From Pantoea vagans (GTDB lineage Bacteria > Pseudomonadota > Gammaproteobacteria > Enterobacterales > Enterobacteriaceae), in the NCBI RefSeq assembly GCF_001506165.1, contig NZ_CP011427.1, forward strand, positions 310,001-374,000: DNA of 64,000 nt, written 5' to 3'. This document shows positions 18,351 to 28,572 of this stretch, piece after piece. The translations under genes were made by a program, and so were the position numbers. Position 1 is the first letter of the stretch, and the number at the start of each line of letters is the position of its first letter. The notes beneath the pieces were generated by a model. The model was not told the DNA's origin. It saw nothing but the letters and a program-made list of their open reading frames with translations, and did no database searches.

Positions 18351-18671
18351 CAATCGTTCCTGAACATCATTGTTAAACGTGCCCGTGAGGGGCTGAGGCG
18401 CAGGCTGGTTTGGTTATACATTTTAGGTATGCAGCCCATGCGGGGTTTCCGGATCCATCCAGAATAGATTGTTAAATCAGCGACTTTTTAAAGCCCTGTC
18501 GCAAAGGGTAAGAAAAGGGCGATAACTGTAACAAAAATCACGCTAGTCAGACAGTGTAAAGTGGCTGCCGTACAGGAGTTTTACCTTTTGACGCAGATGG
18601 TCAAAAGGAGCTTTACATGAGCTGACATTATTGCAGATTAACTGACTAATTCGCCTGGAAATGCAGCAGAA
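18351..18671. other. 321-base gap between yqjA and exuR
   Basis: No gene seen. It should contain the yqjA promoter. Two features stand out: a 9-bp perfect hairpin ccttttgac/gtcaaaagg (18584-18608) with no T-run, and an ExuR-like sequence tttggttatacatttt at 18409-18424. Confidence 0.5.
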
Positions 18672-19445
18672 TCAATGTGAATTGTCACTACCTTCCGGCA
18701 GGATGACGGGATTTTCCGCAAACATGTAACGGTCAACATTGAATTCAAAATCATCGGCTGTGGCGTTAAACAGCATCTGTTTAGTATTTTCCAGGTGCTG
18801 CCACATTGCCAGCTTGCTGGCGGCGGGATCTTTGCGCATCAGTGCTTTCAAAATCTGGTCATGATCGTCGCACCAGCTGGTGATATTGCGCGCATCGATA
18901 TGTTCGTGCAGTTTCAGCCAATAGGGGTTGTGCAGGCGGTGCAGCCACATCTTTTCAACAATCGCGGCTAATGCACTGTTTTGTGTGGATTGCGCAATAC
19001 GCACATGGAAATGCATATCCCATTCGGAATCACGTGAGTGATCTTCATGACGCGCTTTTTCCTGGATCGCCATCAACGCCATAATATCCTGACGCGTGAC
19101 TTGCGTGGCGGCGAATTCGGCCACGTTGCTCTCAATCAGCTGGCGGGCTTGCAGCAGCTCGAAGGGTCCAAAGCTGGCAAATTCCAACTGGCTCGGGGTG
19201 GTTTCACGATTCTGCTGCTGATTGCTGACGACGTGAATGCCTGAGCCTTTACGCACTTCAACGTAACCTTCCACTTCCAGCATAATGATCGCTTCACGCA
19301 CCACCGTACGGCTGACTTCCATCTCTTCAGCGATCAAACGTTCAGCAGGCAGTTTATCGCCCACGCGATAATCGTCTGCTTCAATCCGGCGTTTGAGTTC
19401 ACTGGCGAGTTGTTGGTAAAGACGACGGGATTCGTTCAGATCCAT
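18672..19445 (-). CDS. exuR: Hexuronate regulon repressor ExuR (GntR/FadR family)
   Basis: A 257-residue GntR-family regulator. The winged HTH lies at residues 5-75 ([45 protein letters not shown]), followed by an all-helical FCD domain whose metal/ligand-site histidines lie near [11 protein letters not shown] and LHEHIDARN. In E. coli ExuR represses exuT, uxaCA and uxaB and is released by galacturonate/glucuronate. An ExuR-like palindrome (19474-19491) in its own promoter suggests autoregulation. It lies downstream of exuT in the same orientation. Confidence 0.96.
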   Translation of the reverse strand: MDLNESRRLYQQLASELKRRIEADDYRVGDKLPAERLIAEEMEVSRTVVREAIIMLEVEGYVEVRKGSGIHVVSNQQQNRETTPSQLEFASFGPFELLQARQLIESNVAEFAATQVTRQDIMALMAIQEKARHEDHSRDSEWDMHFHVRIAQSTQNSALAAIVEKMWLHRLHNPYWLKLHEHIDARNITSWCDDHDQILKALMRKDPAASKLAMWQHLENTKQMLFNATADDFEFNVDRYMFAENPVILPEGSDNSH

Positions 19446-19473
19446 TGCGCGGTTCGCTGTAGTGGTGGAGGTT

Positions 19474-19491
19474 GAGTTGTTATACCACTTT
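19474..19491. promoter_or_regulatory. ExuR-like operator upstream of exuR
   Basis: gagttgttataccacttt resembles the ExuR/UxuR consensus aaattggtataccaattt; it lies 29 bases before the exuR start codon. Two further copies flank the exuT/uxaC promoters. Confidence 0.65.
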
Positions 19492-19535
19492 GGCGGAACG
19501 GAGGAAATGGGCTGGCAGACACCAGCCCGAGGAGA

Positions 19536-20837
19536 TTAACTGCGCGCGGTGGCCGGTTGCGCCATGTGCGCATCATCCAGTTCAGACACCGGTTGATTTT
19601 TCAGTACCGTCCAGATAACGCAGGCACCCAGCAAATCAAACACGGCCAGTGCGGCGAACAGCGGGCTAAAGCCTAAGGTATCGGCCAGTGCGCCGACCAC
19701 CAGAGCAAACAATGTGCTGGCGGTCCAGGCTGCCATGCCGGTCAAACCGTTGGCGGTTGCCACTTCATTACGCCCAAACACATCGGAAGAGAGAGTAATC
19801 AGCGCGCCAGACAGGGCCTGATGAGCAAAACCACCGACGCACAATAATCCAATCGCGACATAAGGGCTGGTAAACAAGCCGATGGTGCCCGGCGCAATCA
19901 TCAGCACTGCGCCCATGGTGACGACCAGTTTACGTGAGACGATGAGGTTGACGCCAAACCAGCGCTGGAACAGTGGTGGCAAATATCCGCCGACAATACA
20001 GCCCAGGTCCGCGAACAGCATCGGCATCCAGGCAAACATAGCGATCTCTTTCAAATTGAAGCCATAAACTTTGAACATAAACAGCGGGATCCACGCGTTA
20101 AACGTGCCCCAGGCTGGTTCTGCAAGGAAGCGCGGCAGAGCGATACCCCAAAACTGGCGGTTGCGCAGAATCTGGCGGGCGGACATTTTGCTGTTGTTGC
20201 CAGTCTGATGCTGTACTTCCTGTCCCGCGATAATGTAATGACGCTCTTCTTCACTCAGCTTGGTTTGTTGCTTTGGATGCTTATAAAACACCAGCCAACA
20301 CAGTGCCCACACCATGCTCAACACGCCGGTGATGATAAACGCCATTTGCCAGCTGTGTGCCATAATCGCCCACACCACCAGCGGCGGTGCCAGCATCGCT
20401 CCTATCGACGAACCCACGTTAAAGTAGCCCACCGCGACGGAACGCTCTTTCGCCGGGAACCATTCGCTACTGGCTTTCAGGCCCGCAGGAATCATTGCGG
20501 CTTCCGCTGCACCGACCGCACCGCGCGCCAGCGCAAAACCGCCCCAGCTGCCCGCCATCGCCGTGGCCGCGCAGAAGATTGCCCACAGCACGGCGAATAC
20601 CGCATAGCCGATTTTGGTACCCAGTAAGTCCAGCACATAACCGGCCACGGGCTGCATCACGGTGTAGCACGCCGAATAGGCGGCAACGATATACGAGTAT
20701 TGTTGTGTGGTAATGCCAAGCTGGGTTTCCAGCGTGGGTGCGGCAACCGCGATGGTATTGCGCGTGAGGTAGCCGAGTATGGTGCCCAGCGTCACCAGCC
20801 CAATCATGTACCAGCGTAGCCCTTTGATCTTACGCAT
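19536..20837 (-). CDS. exuT: Hexuronate MFS transporter ExuT
   Basis: A 433-residue major facilitator (ACS family, 12 helices) nearly identical to E. coli ExuT in stretches such as YLTRNTIAVAAPTLE, GAAEAAMIPAGLKASSEWFP, ALPRFLAEPAWGTFNAWIP and FGRNEVATANGLTGMAAW. It imports D-galacturonate and D-glucuronate by proton symport. ATG 20837 (MRKIKGLRWYM) is chosen because it lies six bases from gagg; an ATG sits one codon before. It is divergent from uxaC and upstream of exuR. Confidence 0.97.
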   Translation of the reverse strand: MRKIKGLRWYMIGLVTLGTILGYLTRNTIAVAAPTLETQLGITTQQYSYIVAAYSACYTVMQPVAGYVLDLLGTKIGYAVFAVLWAIFCAATAMAGSWGGFALARGAVGAAEAAMIPAGLKASSEWFPAKERSVAVGYFNVGSSIGAMLAPPLVVWAIMAHSWQMAFIITGVLSMVWALCWLVFYKHPKQQTKLSEEERHYIIAGQEVQHQTGNNSKMSARQILRNRQFWGIALPRFLAEPAWGTFNAWIPLFMFKVYGFNLKEIAMFAWMPMLFADLGCIVGGYLPPLFQRWFGVNLIVSRKLVVTMGAVLMIAPGTIGLFTSPYVAIGLLCVGGFAHQALSGALITLSSDVFGRNEVATANGLTGMAAWTASTLFALVVGALADTLGFSPLFAALAVFDLLGACVIWTVLKNQPVSELDDAHMAQPATARS

Positions 20838-20984
20838 CATTAACCTCTTCCAGTCTGTCGTAATGCTTGCCATTAAAGAGTCAGGCGCACTGCTGTGCGC
20901 ACTCGGGCGGCCTTGACGAGCAGACCCGCCGCCTTGTTGTTATGCGCTGTGCCATTACGATCGGCATCAACGAGGCGAGAGGTT

Positions 20985-21002
20985 AACTTGTTATACAACT
21001 TT
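20985..21002. promoter_or_regulatory. ExuR-like operator on the exuT side
   Basis: aacttgttatacaacttt is a near-perfect palindrome matching the ExuR/UxuR type box. It lies 148 bases before the exuT start. Confidence 0.75.
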
Positions 21003-21165
21003 AAAAGTTGAATGCCATCACAAAAACCCTGCATGCCGTGTGAGTTCATTTAAAAAGCCGCTACAACAGCAGGTTAGTGCATTAATGCTGGCTATTTCGT
21101 CCATATACCCACAGTGAAACTGTCATTATTGTGAGATGCATCGCAAACAATTTTGCCGATTTGCA

Positions 21166-21183
21166 AAATTGGTATGATAACTT
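21166..21183. promoter_or_regulatory. ExuR-like operator upstream of uxaC
   Basis: aaattggtatgataactt has the left half of the ExuR consensus exactly (aaattggtat) and a weaker right half. It lies 41 bases before the uxaC start, where bound repressor would block transcription of uxaCBA. Confidence 0.75.
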
Positions 21184-21224
21184 TGAGTCAGAAGCCAACA
21201 GGCACCAAACATGAGGAAGCAGGT

Positions 21225-22640
21225 ATGTCGCGTTTTATGAGTGAAGATTTTCTCCTCGATAGCGAGTTCGCCCGTCGTCTGTACCATGACTACGCCAAAG
21301 ATCAGCCGATTTTCGACTATCACTGTCATTTACCCCCGCAGCAGATTGCCGAAAATTATCGCTTCACCAACCTCTATGACATCTGGCTGAAGGGCGATCA
21401 CTACAAGTGGCGGGCGATGCGTGCCAACGGCGTGCCGGAAGCACTGTGCACGGGCGCAGCCAGCGATCAGGATAAGTTCAACGCCTGGGCCCGCACGGTG
21501 CCACATACTATTGGGAATCCGCTGTATCACTGGACGCACCTCGAACTTCGCCGTCCGTTTGGTATTACTGATGTGCTTTTGAATGAGCAAAGCGCCGATC
21601 GCATCTGGCAGCAGTGCAACGAATTACTGGCTCAGGATGCCTTTAGCGCACGCGGCATCATGCAGCAGATGAAGGTGAAAATGGTCGGTACCACCGACGA
21701 TCCACTGGACGATCTCCAGCATCACCGCACGCTGGCGAACGATGCCAGTTTCAGCGTGAAAGTGCTGCCGAGCTGGCGTCCAGATAAAGCCTTCAATATC
21801 GAACTCGATACCTTCCTGCCGTGGATCCAGCGTCTGGAGCAGGTCACGGATATCAACGTGCTGCGCTTTGACGATCTGCTGCGTGGCCTCAGCCAACGTC
21901 TCGATCATTTTGCCGCACACGGCTGCAAAATCTCCGACCACGCGCTGGATGTGGTGCTGTTTGCCGAAGCGGATGAAAGCACGCTGGATGGCATTCTGGC
22001 GCGCCGTCTGCAAGGGACCGCACCATCACAACAGGAAGTCGCGCAATTCAAAACTGCGGTGCTGGTATGGCTGGGCAGCGAATATGCCCGCCGCGGCTGG
22101 GCGCAGCAATATCACATCGGTGCGCTGCGTAATGCCAACCAACGCCAGTTCGATATCCTTGGCCCGGACGTCGGTTTCGATTCCATTAACGATGCGCCGC
22201 TGGCGATCCCGCTGGCTCGCTTGCTGGATGCGCAGAACCGCAATAATGCGCTGCCAAAAACCATCCTTTATTGCGTCAACCCCCGTGATAACGAAGTGCT
22301 GGCGACTATGGCGGGCAATTTCCAGGGGGAAGGGGAGCCGGGCAAGATGCAGTTTGGCTCAGCATGGTGGTTCAACGATCAACTGGATGGTATGCAGCGT
22401 CAAATGACGCAGCTGGCGCAAATCGGTTTACTGAGCCGCTTCGTCGGCATGCTCACCGACAGCCGCAGCTTCCTCTCCTACACGCGCCATGAGTATTTCC
22501 GTCGTCTGCTGTGCCAGATGATTGGCAATTGGGTGGCACGAGGTGAAGCCCCTGCCGACGAAGCGCTGCTGGGCCAGATGGTGCAGAACATCAGCTTTAA
22601 CAATGCCCGTGATTACTTCGGCATTGAGTTAGGAGCCTGA
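21225..22640 (+). CDS. uxaC: Glucuronate (uronate) isomerase UxaC
   Basis: A 471-residue member of the amidohydrolase-like uronate isomerases. The metal HxH lies in FDYHCHLPP, and other family blocks are [41 protein letters not shown] and [11 protein letters not shown]. It isomerises D-galacturonate to D-tagaturonate and D-glucuronate to D-fructuronate. The start ATG 21225 ([11 protein letters not shown]) follows aggaag and gives the family length (E. coli 470); codons upstream to 21153 run into the operator. First gene of uxaC-uxaB-uxaA; its TGA shares a base with the next ATG. Confidence 0.97.
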   Translation: MSRFMSEDFLLDSEFARRLYHDYAKDQPIFDYHCHLPPQQIAENYRFTNLYDIWLKGDHYKWRAMRANGVPEALCTGAASDQDKFNAWARTVPHTIGNPLYHWTHLELRRPFGITDVLLNEQSADRIWQQCNELLAQDAFSARGIMQQMKVKMVGTTDDPLDDLQHHRTLANDASFSVKVLPSWRPDKAFNIELDTFLPWIQRLEQVTDINVLRFDDLLRGLSQRLDHFAAHGCKISDHALDVVLFAEADESTLDGILARRLQGTAPSQQEVAQFKTAVLVWLGSEYARRGWAQQYHIGALRNANQRQFDILGPDVGFDSINDAPLAIPLARLLDAQNRNNALPKTILYCVNPRDNEVLATMAGNFQGEGEPGKMQFGSAWWFNDQLDGMQRQMTQLAQIGLLSRFVGMLTDSRSFLSYTRHEYFRRLLCQMIGNWVARGEAPADEALLGQMVQNISFNNARDYFGIELGA

Positions 22641-24091
22641 TGATGCAGCGGCTAAACCGTCACGACTTCCCCGGCGCGCAGTACAGCGAACGCGTTATTC
22701 AGTTCGGTGAAGGCAATTTCCTGCGTGCCTTCATTGACTGGCAACTTGACTGGCTCAATCAACATCAGGATACCGATGCGGGCGTGGTGGTGGTGCGGCC
22801 GCGCAATCGCGTGGTAGCGGATTCACTGAATCAGCAGGATGGGTTGTACACCACGCTGATCCGTGGCCTGAATGCGGCGGGTGAGCAGGTCAGTGAAACC
22901 CGCTTGATCCGCAGCGTGAATCGCGAGATCCAGCCTTATCAGCATTATGACGATTTCCTCGCACTGGCCCGCGCACCGCAGATGCGCTATGTGTTTTCCA
23001 ATACCACCGAAGCGGGTATTGCGTTTGCTGAGCAGGATCGTCTGGAGGATGCGCCCGCCTCCTCCTTTCCCGGCAAGCTGACGCAATTGCTGTGGGAACG
23101 CTTTAACCACTTTGCTGGTGCCGCAGACAAGGGCTGGCTGATCGTGCCCTGCGAGTTAATCGATTATAACGGCGATGCGCTGCGCGATTTGGTGTTGCGC
23201 TACATCAAGCACTGGCAGCTTCCCTCCGGGTTTGCACGCTGGGTGCTGGATCACTGCGCGTTTTATAACACGCTGGTGGATCGCATCGTCATCGGTTATC
23301 CCGCCGACAGCGCGTCGATATCTGCGCAGTTGGGCTATGAAGATCGCTATCTGGTGGCGGGTGAAGTCTATTACCAGTTTGTGATTCAGGGGCCAGATGC
23401 GCTGGCGCAGGAGTTGAAGTTGGATCATCTGGCGCCAGAGGTGAAGTTTGTCGATGATATCACGCCCTACAAAGCGCAGAAGGTGGCGATCCTCAATGGC
23501 GCGCATACCGCCATGGTACCGGTGGCGTTTCAGGCGGGGCTGGAGAGTGTCGGCGAAGCGATGGATGACGCTGCCATTGAAGGCTATGTCGATGCGCTGC
23601 TACGTGATGAGGTGATCCCGACGCTGGATCTACCCCGCGATGAACTCCACGCCTTTGCCGATGCCGTGCAGCGCCGCTTCCGCAATCCGTTTATCCGCCA
23701 TGCGCTGCTCTCGATTGCGCTCAATGGCATGACCAAGTTCCGCACCCGTTTGCTGCCGCCGCTGTTGCTGTCACAGCAGCAAACCGGCCAATGGCCAACT
23801 CACCTGACCTTCGCGTTTGCCGCGCTGCTGGCGTTTTATCGTGGCGAACAGGGTGAGCAGCACTGGCCTTTACAGGATGACGATCACTGGTTGCAGCAGT
23901 TCGCTGAGCTGTGGCCCGCCGTAAACCAAAACAAAATGCCCCCAGAACAGCTGGTGCAGACCGTGCTGAGCAACAGCCAACACTGGGGCGAAGATCTGAC
24001 TCAGCGGCCCGGACTTGTGGCCGCCATCAGCCAACACCTGCAAAACATCATCGTCCACGGGATGCGGGCGGCGTTGAACCCACTGAGATAA
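22640..24091 (+). CDS. uxaB: Tagaturonate reductase (altronate oxidoreductase) UxaB
   Basis: A 483-residue NAD-dependent mannitol-dehydrogenase-family enzyme. The N-terminal nucleotide-binding region starts [17 protein letters not shown], and the catalytic lysine region is [23 protein letters not shown]. It reduces D-tagaturonate to D-altronate. The start overlaps the uxaC stop (TGATG); a second ATG one codon later is better spaced from ggag. In E. coli uxaB is unlinked from uxaCA; here it is inserted between them, giving one catabolic operon. Confidence 0.96.
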   Translation: MMQRLNRHDFPGAQYSERVIQFGEGNFLRAFIDWQLDWLNQHQDTDAGVVVVRPRNRVVADSLNQQDGLYTTLIRGLNAAGEQVSETRLIRSVNREIQPYQHYDDFLALARAPQMRYVFSNTTEAGIAFAEQDRLEDAPASSFPGKLTQLLWERFNHFAGAADKGWLIVPCELIDYNGDALRDLVLRYIKHWQLPSGFARWVLDHCAFYNTLVDRIVIGYPADSASISAQLGYEDRYLVAGEVYYQFVIQGPDALAQELKLDHLAPEVKFVDDITPYKAQKVAILNGAHTAMVPVAFQAGLESVGEAMDDAAIEGYVDALLRDEVIPTLDLPRDELHAFADAVQRRFRNPFIRHALLSIALNGMTKFRTRLLPPLLLSQQQTGQWPTHLTFAFAALLAFYRGEQGEQHWPLQDDDHWLQQFAELWPAVNQNKMPPEQLVQTVLSNSQHWGEDLTQRPGLVAAISQHLQNIIVHGMRAALNPLR

Positions 24092-24095
24092 CGCT

Positions 24096-25586
24096 ATGCA
24101 AGATGCGATAAAAATACATTCACGCGACAACGTGGCGGTGGCGCTGCGGGATTTAGCAGCTGACACCCAGGTTGAAATCGATCATCAGGTCATCACGCTG
24201 CAGCATGAAGTAGGGCGCGGCCATAAGTTCGCGCTGACACCGCTGGCAACCGATGCGCTGGTGATCAAATACGGTTTGCCGATTGCCCATGCCACGCGCC
24301 CAATTGCTGCAGGGGAAATCATTCACTCCAGCAACGCACGCACCAATCTGAGCGATCTGGATGAATATGCGTATCAGCCAGAATTCCTCACGATTCCGCC
24401 CCAGGCGGCTGACCGTGAGGTGCAGATATACCGACGCGCCAGTGGCGAGGTGGGGATCCGCAATGAGCTATGGATTCTGCCCACCGTTGGCTGCGTGAAT
24501 GGTATCGCCCGGCAAATCCTGTCGCGCTTTATGAAAGAAACCAATGACGCGCAAGGCATTGATGGCGTGCATTTGTTCAGCCACCCGTTTGGCTGTTCAC
24601 AGCTCGGGCAGGACCATGAGAACACGCGCACCATGCTGCAAAACATGGTGCGTCATCCGAATGCTGGCGCAGTGCTGGTGATTGGCCTGGGCTGCGAGAA
24701 CAATCAGGTGGATGTGTTCCGCGATACCCTCGGTGGCTTTGACAGCGACCGCGTGCAGTTTATGGAATGTCAGAAGCAGGACGATGAGGTGGAGGCCGGA
24801 CTTGAGCGGCTGCACGCGCTGTATAACGTGATGCGCGAAGATCAGCGCCAGCCGGGCAAACTCAGCGAACTGAAGTTTGGTCTGGAGTGTGGTGGTTCCG
24901 ACGGTTTCTCCGGCATCACCGCTAACCCGATGTTGGGCTGTTTCTCCGATCAAATGATTGCTAACGGCGGCACCACGGTGTTGACCGAAGTACCGGAGAT
25001 GTTTGGCGCAGAGCGCATTCTGATGAGCCGTTGCCGGGATGAAGCCACCTTCGACAAAACTGTGGCGATGATTAACGACTTCAAGCGCTACTTTATCGAT
25101 CACCAGCAGCCGATTTATGAGAACCCGTCGCCAGGGAACAAAGCGGGCGGCATCACCACGCTGGAAGAAAAGTCCCTCGGCTGTACGCAGAAAGCGGGCC
25201 AGAGCCAGGTGGTGGACGTGCTGAAATATGGGGAACGTCTCAACACGCCGGGCTTGAATCTGTTGAGTGCGCCGGGAAATGATGCGGTAGCCACCAGTGC
25301 CTTGGCCGGTGCGGGCTGTCATATGGTGCTGTTTACCACCGGTCGCGGCACGCCTTACGGTGGCTTTGTGCCCACGGTGAAGATCGCGACCAACACCCAG
25401 TTGGCTGAGAAGAAGCCGCACTGGATTGATTTTAACGCTGGACGGTTGATTGATGGCATGAGCATGCCGGAGATGCTGGCCGAGTTCGTCGATATGATCG
25501 TAGCGATAGCTAATGGGAAACCAGCGCGTAACGAAGCCAATGATTTCCGTGAGTTAGCGATATTTAAGAGTGGGGTGACGCTGTAA
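24096..25586 (+). CDS. uxaA: Altronate dehydratase UxaA
   Basis: A 496-residue UxaA-family dehydratase with an N-terminal SAF domain (about 1-95, including HKFALTPLA and GEIIHSSNART) and the large catalytic domain (VGCVNGIARQILSRF, FSHPFGCSQLGQDHENTRT, GLECGGSDGFSGITANP). It dehydrates D-altronate to 2-keto-3-deoxygluconate, the common product of the hexuronate routes. Fe2+-dependent in E. coli; several conserved cysteines and histidines fit this. Last gene of the operon, four bases after uxaB. Confidence 0.97.
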   Translation: MQDAIKIHSRDNVAVALRDLAADTQVEIDHQVITLQHEVGRGHKFALTPLATDALVIKYGLPIAHATRPIAAGEIIHSSNARTNLSDLDEYAYQPEFLTIPPQAADREVQIYRRASGEVGIRNELWILPTVGCVNGIARQILSRFMKETNDAQGIDGVHLFSHPFGCSQLGQDHENTRTMLQNMVRHPNAGAVLVIGLGCENNQVDVFRDTLGGFDSDRVQFMECQKQDDEVEAGLERLHALYNVMREDQRQPGKLSELKFGLECGGSDGFSGITANPMLGCFSDQMIANGGTTVLTEVPEMFGAERILMSRCRDEATFDKTVAMINDFKRYFIDHQQPIYENPSPGNKAGGITTLEEKSLGCTQKAGQSQVVDVLKYGERLNTPGLNLLSAPGNDAVATSALAGAGCHMVLFTTGRGTPYGGFVPTVKIATNTQLAEKKPHWIDFNAGRLIDGMSMPEMLAEFVDMIVAIANGKPARNEANDFRELAIFKSGVTL

Positions 25587-25610
25587 ATTCCCCGGCGCAT
25601 GAATGCGCAA

Positions 25611-25749
25611 ACCGGGCACACAGGTAACACTTTTTGCTGGTCTGGCTAACGTTGCTGTGGGTATCGTGCACGGCCCCATAAAAGCCAGCCCGATCGCAAA
25701 GGAATCACGCATCCATGCAGATCGGCCGCCGCTCCCGGCGGCGGACGCT
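25611..25749 (-). mobile_element. 139-bp dispersed repeat, copy A (mobile element remnant)
   Basis: This stretch matches 44544-44682 in inverted orientation over 139 bases with only a handful of mismatches. It holds the palindrome gccgccgctcccggcggcgg. The family resembles the terminal/leader region of an IS481-type insertion sequence, but no transposase is present; the assignment is tentative. It separates convergent uxaA and sstT. Confidence 0.6.
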
Positions 25750-25759
25750 GTTTTACAAA

Positions 25760-26992
25760 TTATGCAGTGCTCGGTTCCCGCTCTGCCTCAGCCTGACATA
25801 CCGCCGCAGTAAACAGAATGTCGGTCGATGAATTCAGTGCAGTCTCAGCCGAATCCTGCAACACGCTGATAATAAAGCCGATGGCCACCACCTGCATCGC
25901 CAGATCATTAGGGATGCCAAACATGTTGCAGGCCACCGGGATCAGCAGAAGAGAACCGCCCGCCACACCGGACGCGCCGCAGGCACAAATTGATGCCACA
26001 AAACTCAGCAGAATCGCGGTGGGAACATCCACAGCAATCCCTAAGGTGTGCACCGCCGCCAGGGTTAACACCGTGATGGTGGTGGATGCGCCCGCCATAC
26101 TGATGGTCGCGCCGAGAGGAATCGAGACGGAATAGGTGTCTTCGTCCAGGTTCAGACGTTTGGCGATGGCCATGTTCACCGGAATGTTGGCGGCAGAGCT
26201 GCGGGTGAAGAAGGCGGTCACGCCACTTTCACGGATGCAGGTAAACACCAGCGGATACGGGTTACGGCGCAGCTTTTGAAACACCAGCATCGGGTTGACG
26301 ATCAGCGCCATGATGGCCATGCATCCCAGCAACAGCGCCAGCAGTGTGGCGTACTCCTGCAGGGCCTCGAAGCCGGTTGAGGCCAGAATCGAAGCCACCA
26401 AACCAAAAATTCCCAATGGCGCACAGCGAATCACACAGCGCACCACCCATGTCGCCGCATGAGAGGCATCATTGAGAAACGCCTTACTGCTGGGGCTAGC
26501 GTGACGAAATGCCAAACCTAACCCGATGGCCCATACCAGAATACCGATGTAGTTGGCGTTCATTAACGCCTCAATCGGGTTGGCCACCATGCTCATCAAC
26601 AAACCATGCAGCACTTCAGTAATGCCAGACGGCGGGGAAATCTCGGTCGCTCCCACTTTCATGGAGAGGTTTTGCGGGAACAGATGGCTCATGCTTACGG
26701 CGACCACCGCCGCAAAGAAGGTGCTGAGCAGATAGAGCATCACGATCGGTCGGATGTTGGTTTTCTGCCCCTGTTGGTGATTGGCAATCGAAGAGATGAC
26801 CAGCACCAGCACCAGCAACGGTGCCACAGCCTTCAAAGCGCGAACAAAGAGTTCACCCAGCAGGCCCACCGCCAAGGCGGCATCATGTGAGAACCACGCC
26901 AGCGCCACACCGGCAACCAGGCCAATCATGATTTGTTTTACCAGGCTTCCTGCGAACAGCGCGCCCAGACGTCCAATAAAGTTGTTTTGCAT
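25760..26992 (-). CDS. sstT: Serine/threonine:Na+ symporter SstT
   Basis: A 410-residue member of the dicarboxylate/amino acid:cation symporter family (DAACS). The serine-rich hairpin motif is [14 protein letters not shown], and conserved transport motifs are [13 protein letters not shown] and [19 protein letters not shown]. It takes up serine and threonine with sodium across the inner membrane. The order uxaA, sstT, alx, ygjR is like E. coli. ATG 26992 begins [10 protein letters not shown] terminator-poor repeat follows its 3' end. Confidence 0.96.
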   Translation of the reverse strand: MQNNFIGRLGALFAGSLVKQIMIGLVAGVALAWFSHDAALAVGLLGELFVRALKAVAPLLVLVLVISSIANHQQGQKTNIRPIVMLYLLSTFFAAVVAVSMSHLFPQNLSMKVGATEISPPSGITEVLHGLLMSMVANPIEALMNANYIGILVWAIGLGLAFRHASPSSKAFLNDASHAATWVVRCVIRCAPLGIFGLVASILASTGFEALQEYATLLALLLGCMAIMALIVNPMLVFQKLRRNPYPLVFTCIRESGVTAFFTRSSAANIPVNMAIAKRLNLDEDTYSVSIPLGATISMAGASTTITVLTLAAVHTLGIAVDVPTAILLSFVASICACGASGVAGGSLLLIPVACNMFGIPNDLAMQVVAIGFIISVLQDSAETALNSSTDILFTAAVCQAEAEREPSTA

Positions 26993-27190
26993 AGTTCGGT
27001 CTTTTTATAGCGGTATGAATGTTGTGCGCGGTTGCTCCGCACCTAACGGTTTGCCCGGCGGAGTATAAGGAAAAGTCTTGGTGATAAAAGAGATAATTCT
27101 GTTTGTATGGGCTGGATCGGTTATTTGATCTGCTAATGATGGGAAGTGTGACAGAGCGATAAAAGGTGAAGGTTTAATCTGGCAAAATAA

Positions 27191-27215
27191 TGCAGGGGCG
27201 ACTATCGCCCCTGCA
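27191..27215 (-). terminator. Terminator after alx
   Basis: The 10-bp perfect stem tgcaggggcg/cgcccctgca has a 5-base loop and is followed on the minus strand by ttattttgcc, six bases downstream of the alx stop. Confidence 0.75.
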
Positions 27216-27220
27216 GCAGA

Positions 27221-28192
27221 TTATGGTGAGATGCCCTTCTGGTCGTTTCTGTGGTTAACCCAGGCGTTAATCAGCAGTGTGCCGCCCAGAATCACACCCA
27301 CCACCGTCAGTGAGACACCAACCGGGATATGATAGAACTCGACGATTAGCATCTTGATACCGATAAACACCAGCACTATCGCCAGGCCATATTTCAGCAT
27401 TGAGAAACGTTCCGCCACGTTCGCTAACAGGAAATACATCGCACGCAGGCCGAGGATCGCGAACAGGTTTGAGGTCAGCACGATAAAGGGATCGGTGGTG
27501 ACCGCGAAGATAGCCGGGATGCTATCAACCGCGAAAATCACATCGCTCAATTCCACCATGATCAGCACCAGCAGCAACGGGGTGGCAAACAGCACGCCGT
27601 TTTTGCGGGTAAAGAACTTCTCTCCTTCGAGGTTATCGGTCATGCGCAGATGTTTTCGCAGCCAGCGCACTACCGGTTTATCACCCACCGCTGCATCATC
27701 GCCTTCTTTTGCAAAGGCCATTTTGAGGCCGGTGAACAGCAGGAAAGCACCGAAGATGTACAGTATCCAGCTGAACTGCGTCACCAGGTAACTACCCGCG
27801 AAGATCATGATGGTACGCAGCACAATCGCGCCCAGTACGCCGTAGATCAAGACGCGACGCTGTAGCTGCGCCGGAATCGCAAAGTAGCTAAACAGCATCA
27901 GCCACACAAAGACGTTATCCACCGCCAACGCTTTTTCCAGCACGTAGCCAGTCAGGAAAGCCAGGGTTTGTGCGGTTGCCACTTCACGCCCCGCGGTGCC
28001 TTCGAGGTACCACCAGAACGCCGCGCTGAAGAGTAGGGAGATGGAGATCCAAACCAGAGACCAGATAGCCGCCTGTTTGAATGACATGGTTTGAGCGCCG
28101 CGACGTCCCTGTAAGAAGAGATCAATCGCCAGCATGATGAGCACAACAACAGCGAAGCTGCCCCAGAGTAGTGGTGTGCCTACAGAGTGCAT
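27221..28192 (-). CDS. alx: TerC-family membrane protein Alx (Mn2+ export)
   Basis: A 323-residue TerC-family protein with about nine membrane helices. Conserved acidic membrane motifs are [14 protein letters not shown] and [21 protein letters not shown]. coli Alx lowers intracellular manganese and is induced by high pH and Mn2+ through a yybP-ykoY riboswitch in its leader; the same kind of leader lies directly upstream here. It is between ygjR and sstT as in E. coli. Confidence 0.95.
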   Translation of the reverse strand: MHSVGTPLLWGSFAVVVLIMLAIDLFLQGRRGAQTMSFKQAAIWSLVWISISLLFSAAFWWYLEGTAGREVATAQTLAFLTGYVLEKALAVDNVFVWLMLFSYFAIPAQLQRRVLIYGVLGAIVLRTIMIFAGSYLVTQFSWILYIFGAFLLFTGLKMAFAKEGDDAAVGDKPVVRWLRKHLRMTDNLEGEKFFTRKNGVLFATPLLLVLIMVELSDVIFAVDSIPAIFAVTTDPFIVLTSNLFAILGLRAMYFLLANVAERFSMLKYGLAIVLVFIGIKMLIVEFYHIPVGVSLTVVGVILGGTLLINAWVNHRNDQKGISP

Positions 28193-28209
28193 AGTCGTAT
28201 CCTGTCGGA

Positions 28210-28350
28210 AAATAAAAAACGGCTAAGTCAGAAGACGTTAGCCGCTTTTATTAAGCTGCAAGCAAACCTCGCCTTCCGGCAAGGTCTCACTTACAACTCA
28301 GAATTCGATTCCGGGTTGCCTGACGACCGGATGCGTTTAGCATCGTAATG
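28210..28350 (-). ncRNA. yybP-ykoY (manganese) riboswitch leader of alx
   Basis: On the minus strand the leader reads a stem ccggtcgtcaggcaacccgg, then gtgagaccttgccggaagg/cgaggtttgc, then a clear intrinsic-terminator hairpin cggctaa...ttagccg (28220-28244) followed by ttttttatttt, 20 bases before alx. This order of elements is that of the E. coli alx pH/manganese-responsive leader, a yybP-ykoY riboswitch. Boundaries are approximate. Confidence 0.75.
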
Positions 28351-28364
28351 ACGATCAATCAGCT

Positions 28365-28491
28365 AATACCTTTCATAATTCAAATTGCAGGAGCGTTGGC
28401 TACGTGCATTCACCTCAGTCACTTACTTCAGTAAGCTCCTGCGGGTTCATGTACTTGCCGCCTTCCTGAAAATCGAATTATTTCGGGTATA
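28365..28491. repeat. ERIC element, copy 2 (127 bp)
   Basis: About 85-90% like the copy at 16616-16742 and in the same orientation: ends aatacctttcataattcaa and gaattatttcgggtata, core cacttacttcagtaagctcctg. It sits between ygjR and the alx leader. Confidence 0.93.
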
Positions 28492-28572
28492 CAAGTTACT
28501 CCCCTTTGCAGCGCTCAACATACGTCCAACCGCAAGCAGATACAATGGGGGAGTGGAAATATTTTGCAATAT

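Larger units (their letters stand above)
20838..21224. other. exuT/uxaC divergent promoter region
   Basis: A 387-base divergent regulatory region. It holds two ExuR-like palindromes listed separately, one placed for each direction, and AT-rich stretches between them (aactttaaaagttg). No small gene seen. Confidence 0.7.

Noticed and set aside
18584-18608. Terminator of exuR
   Set aside because: The hairpin is perfect but has no T-run in either direction and lies 64 bases away from the exuR stop; kept only as an unexplained hairpin in the gap entry.
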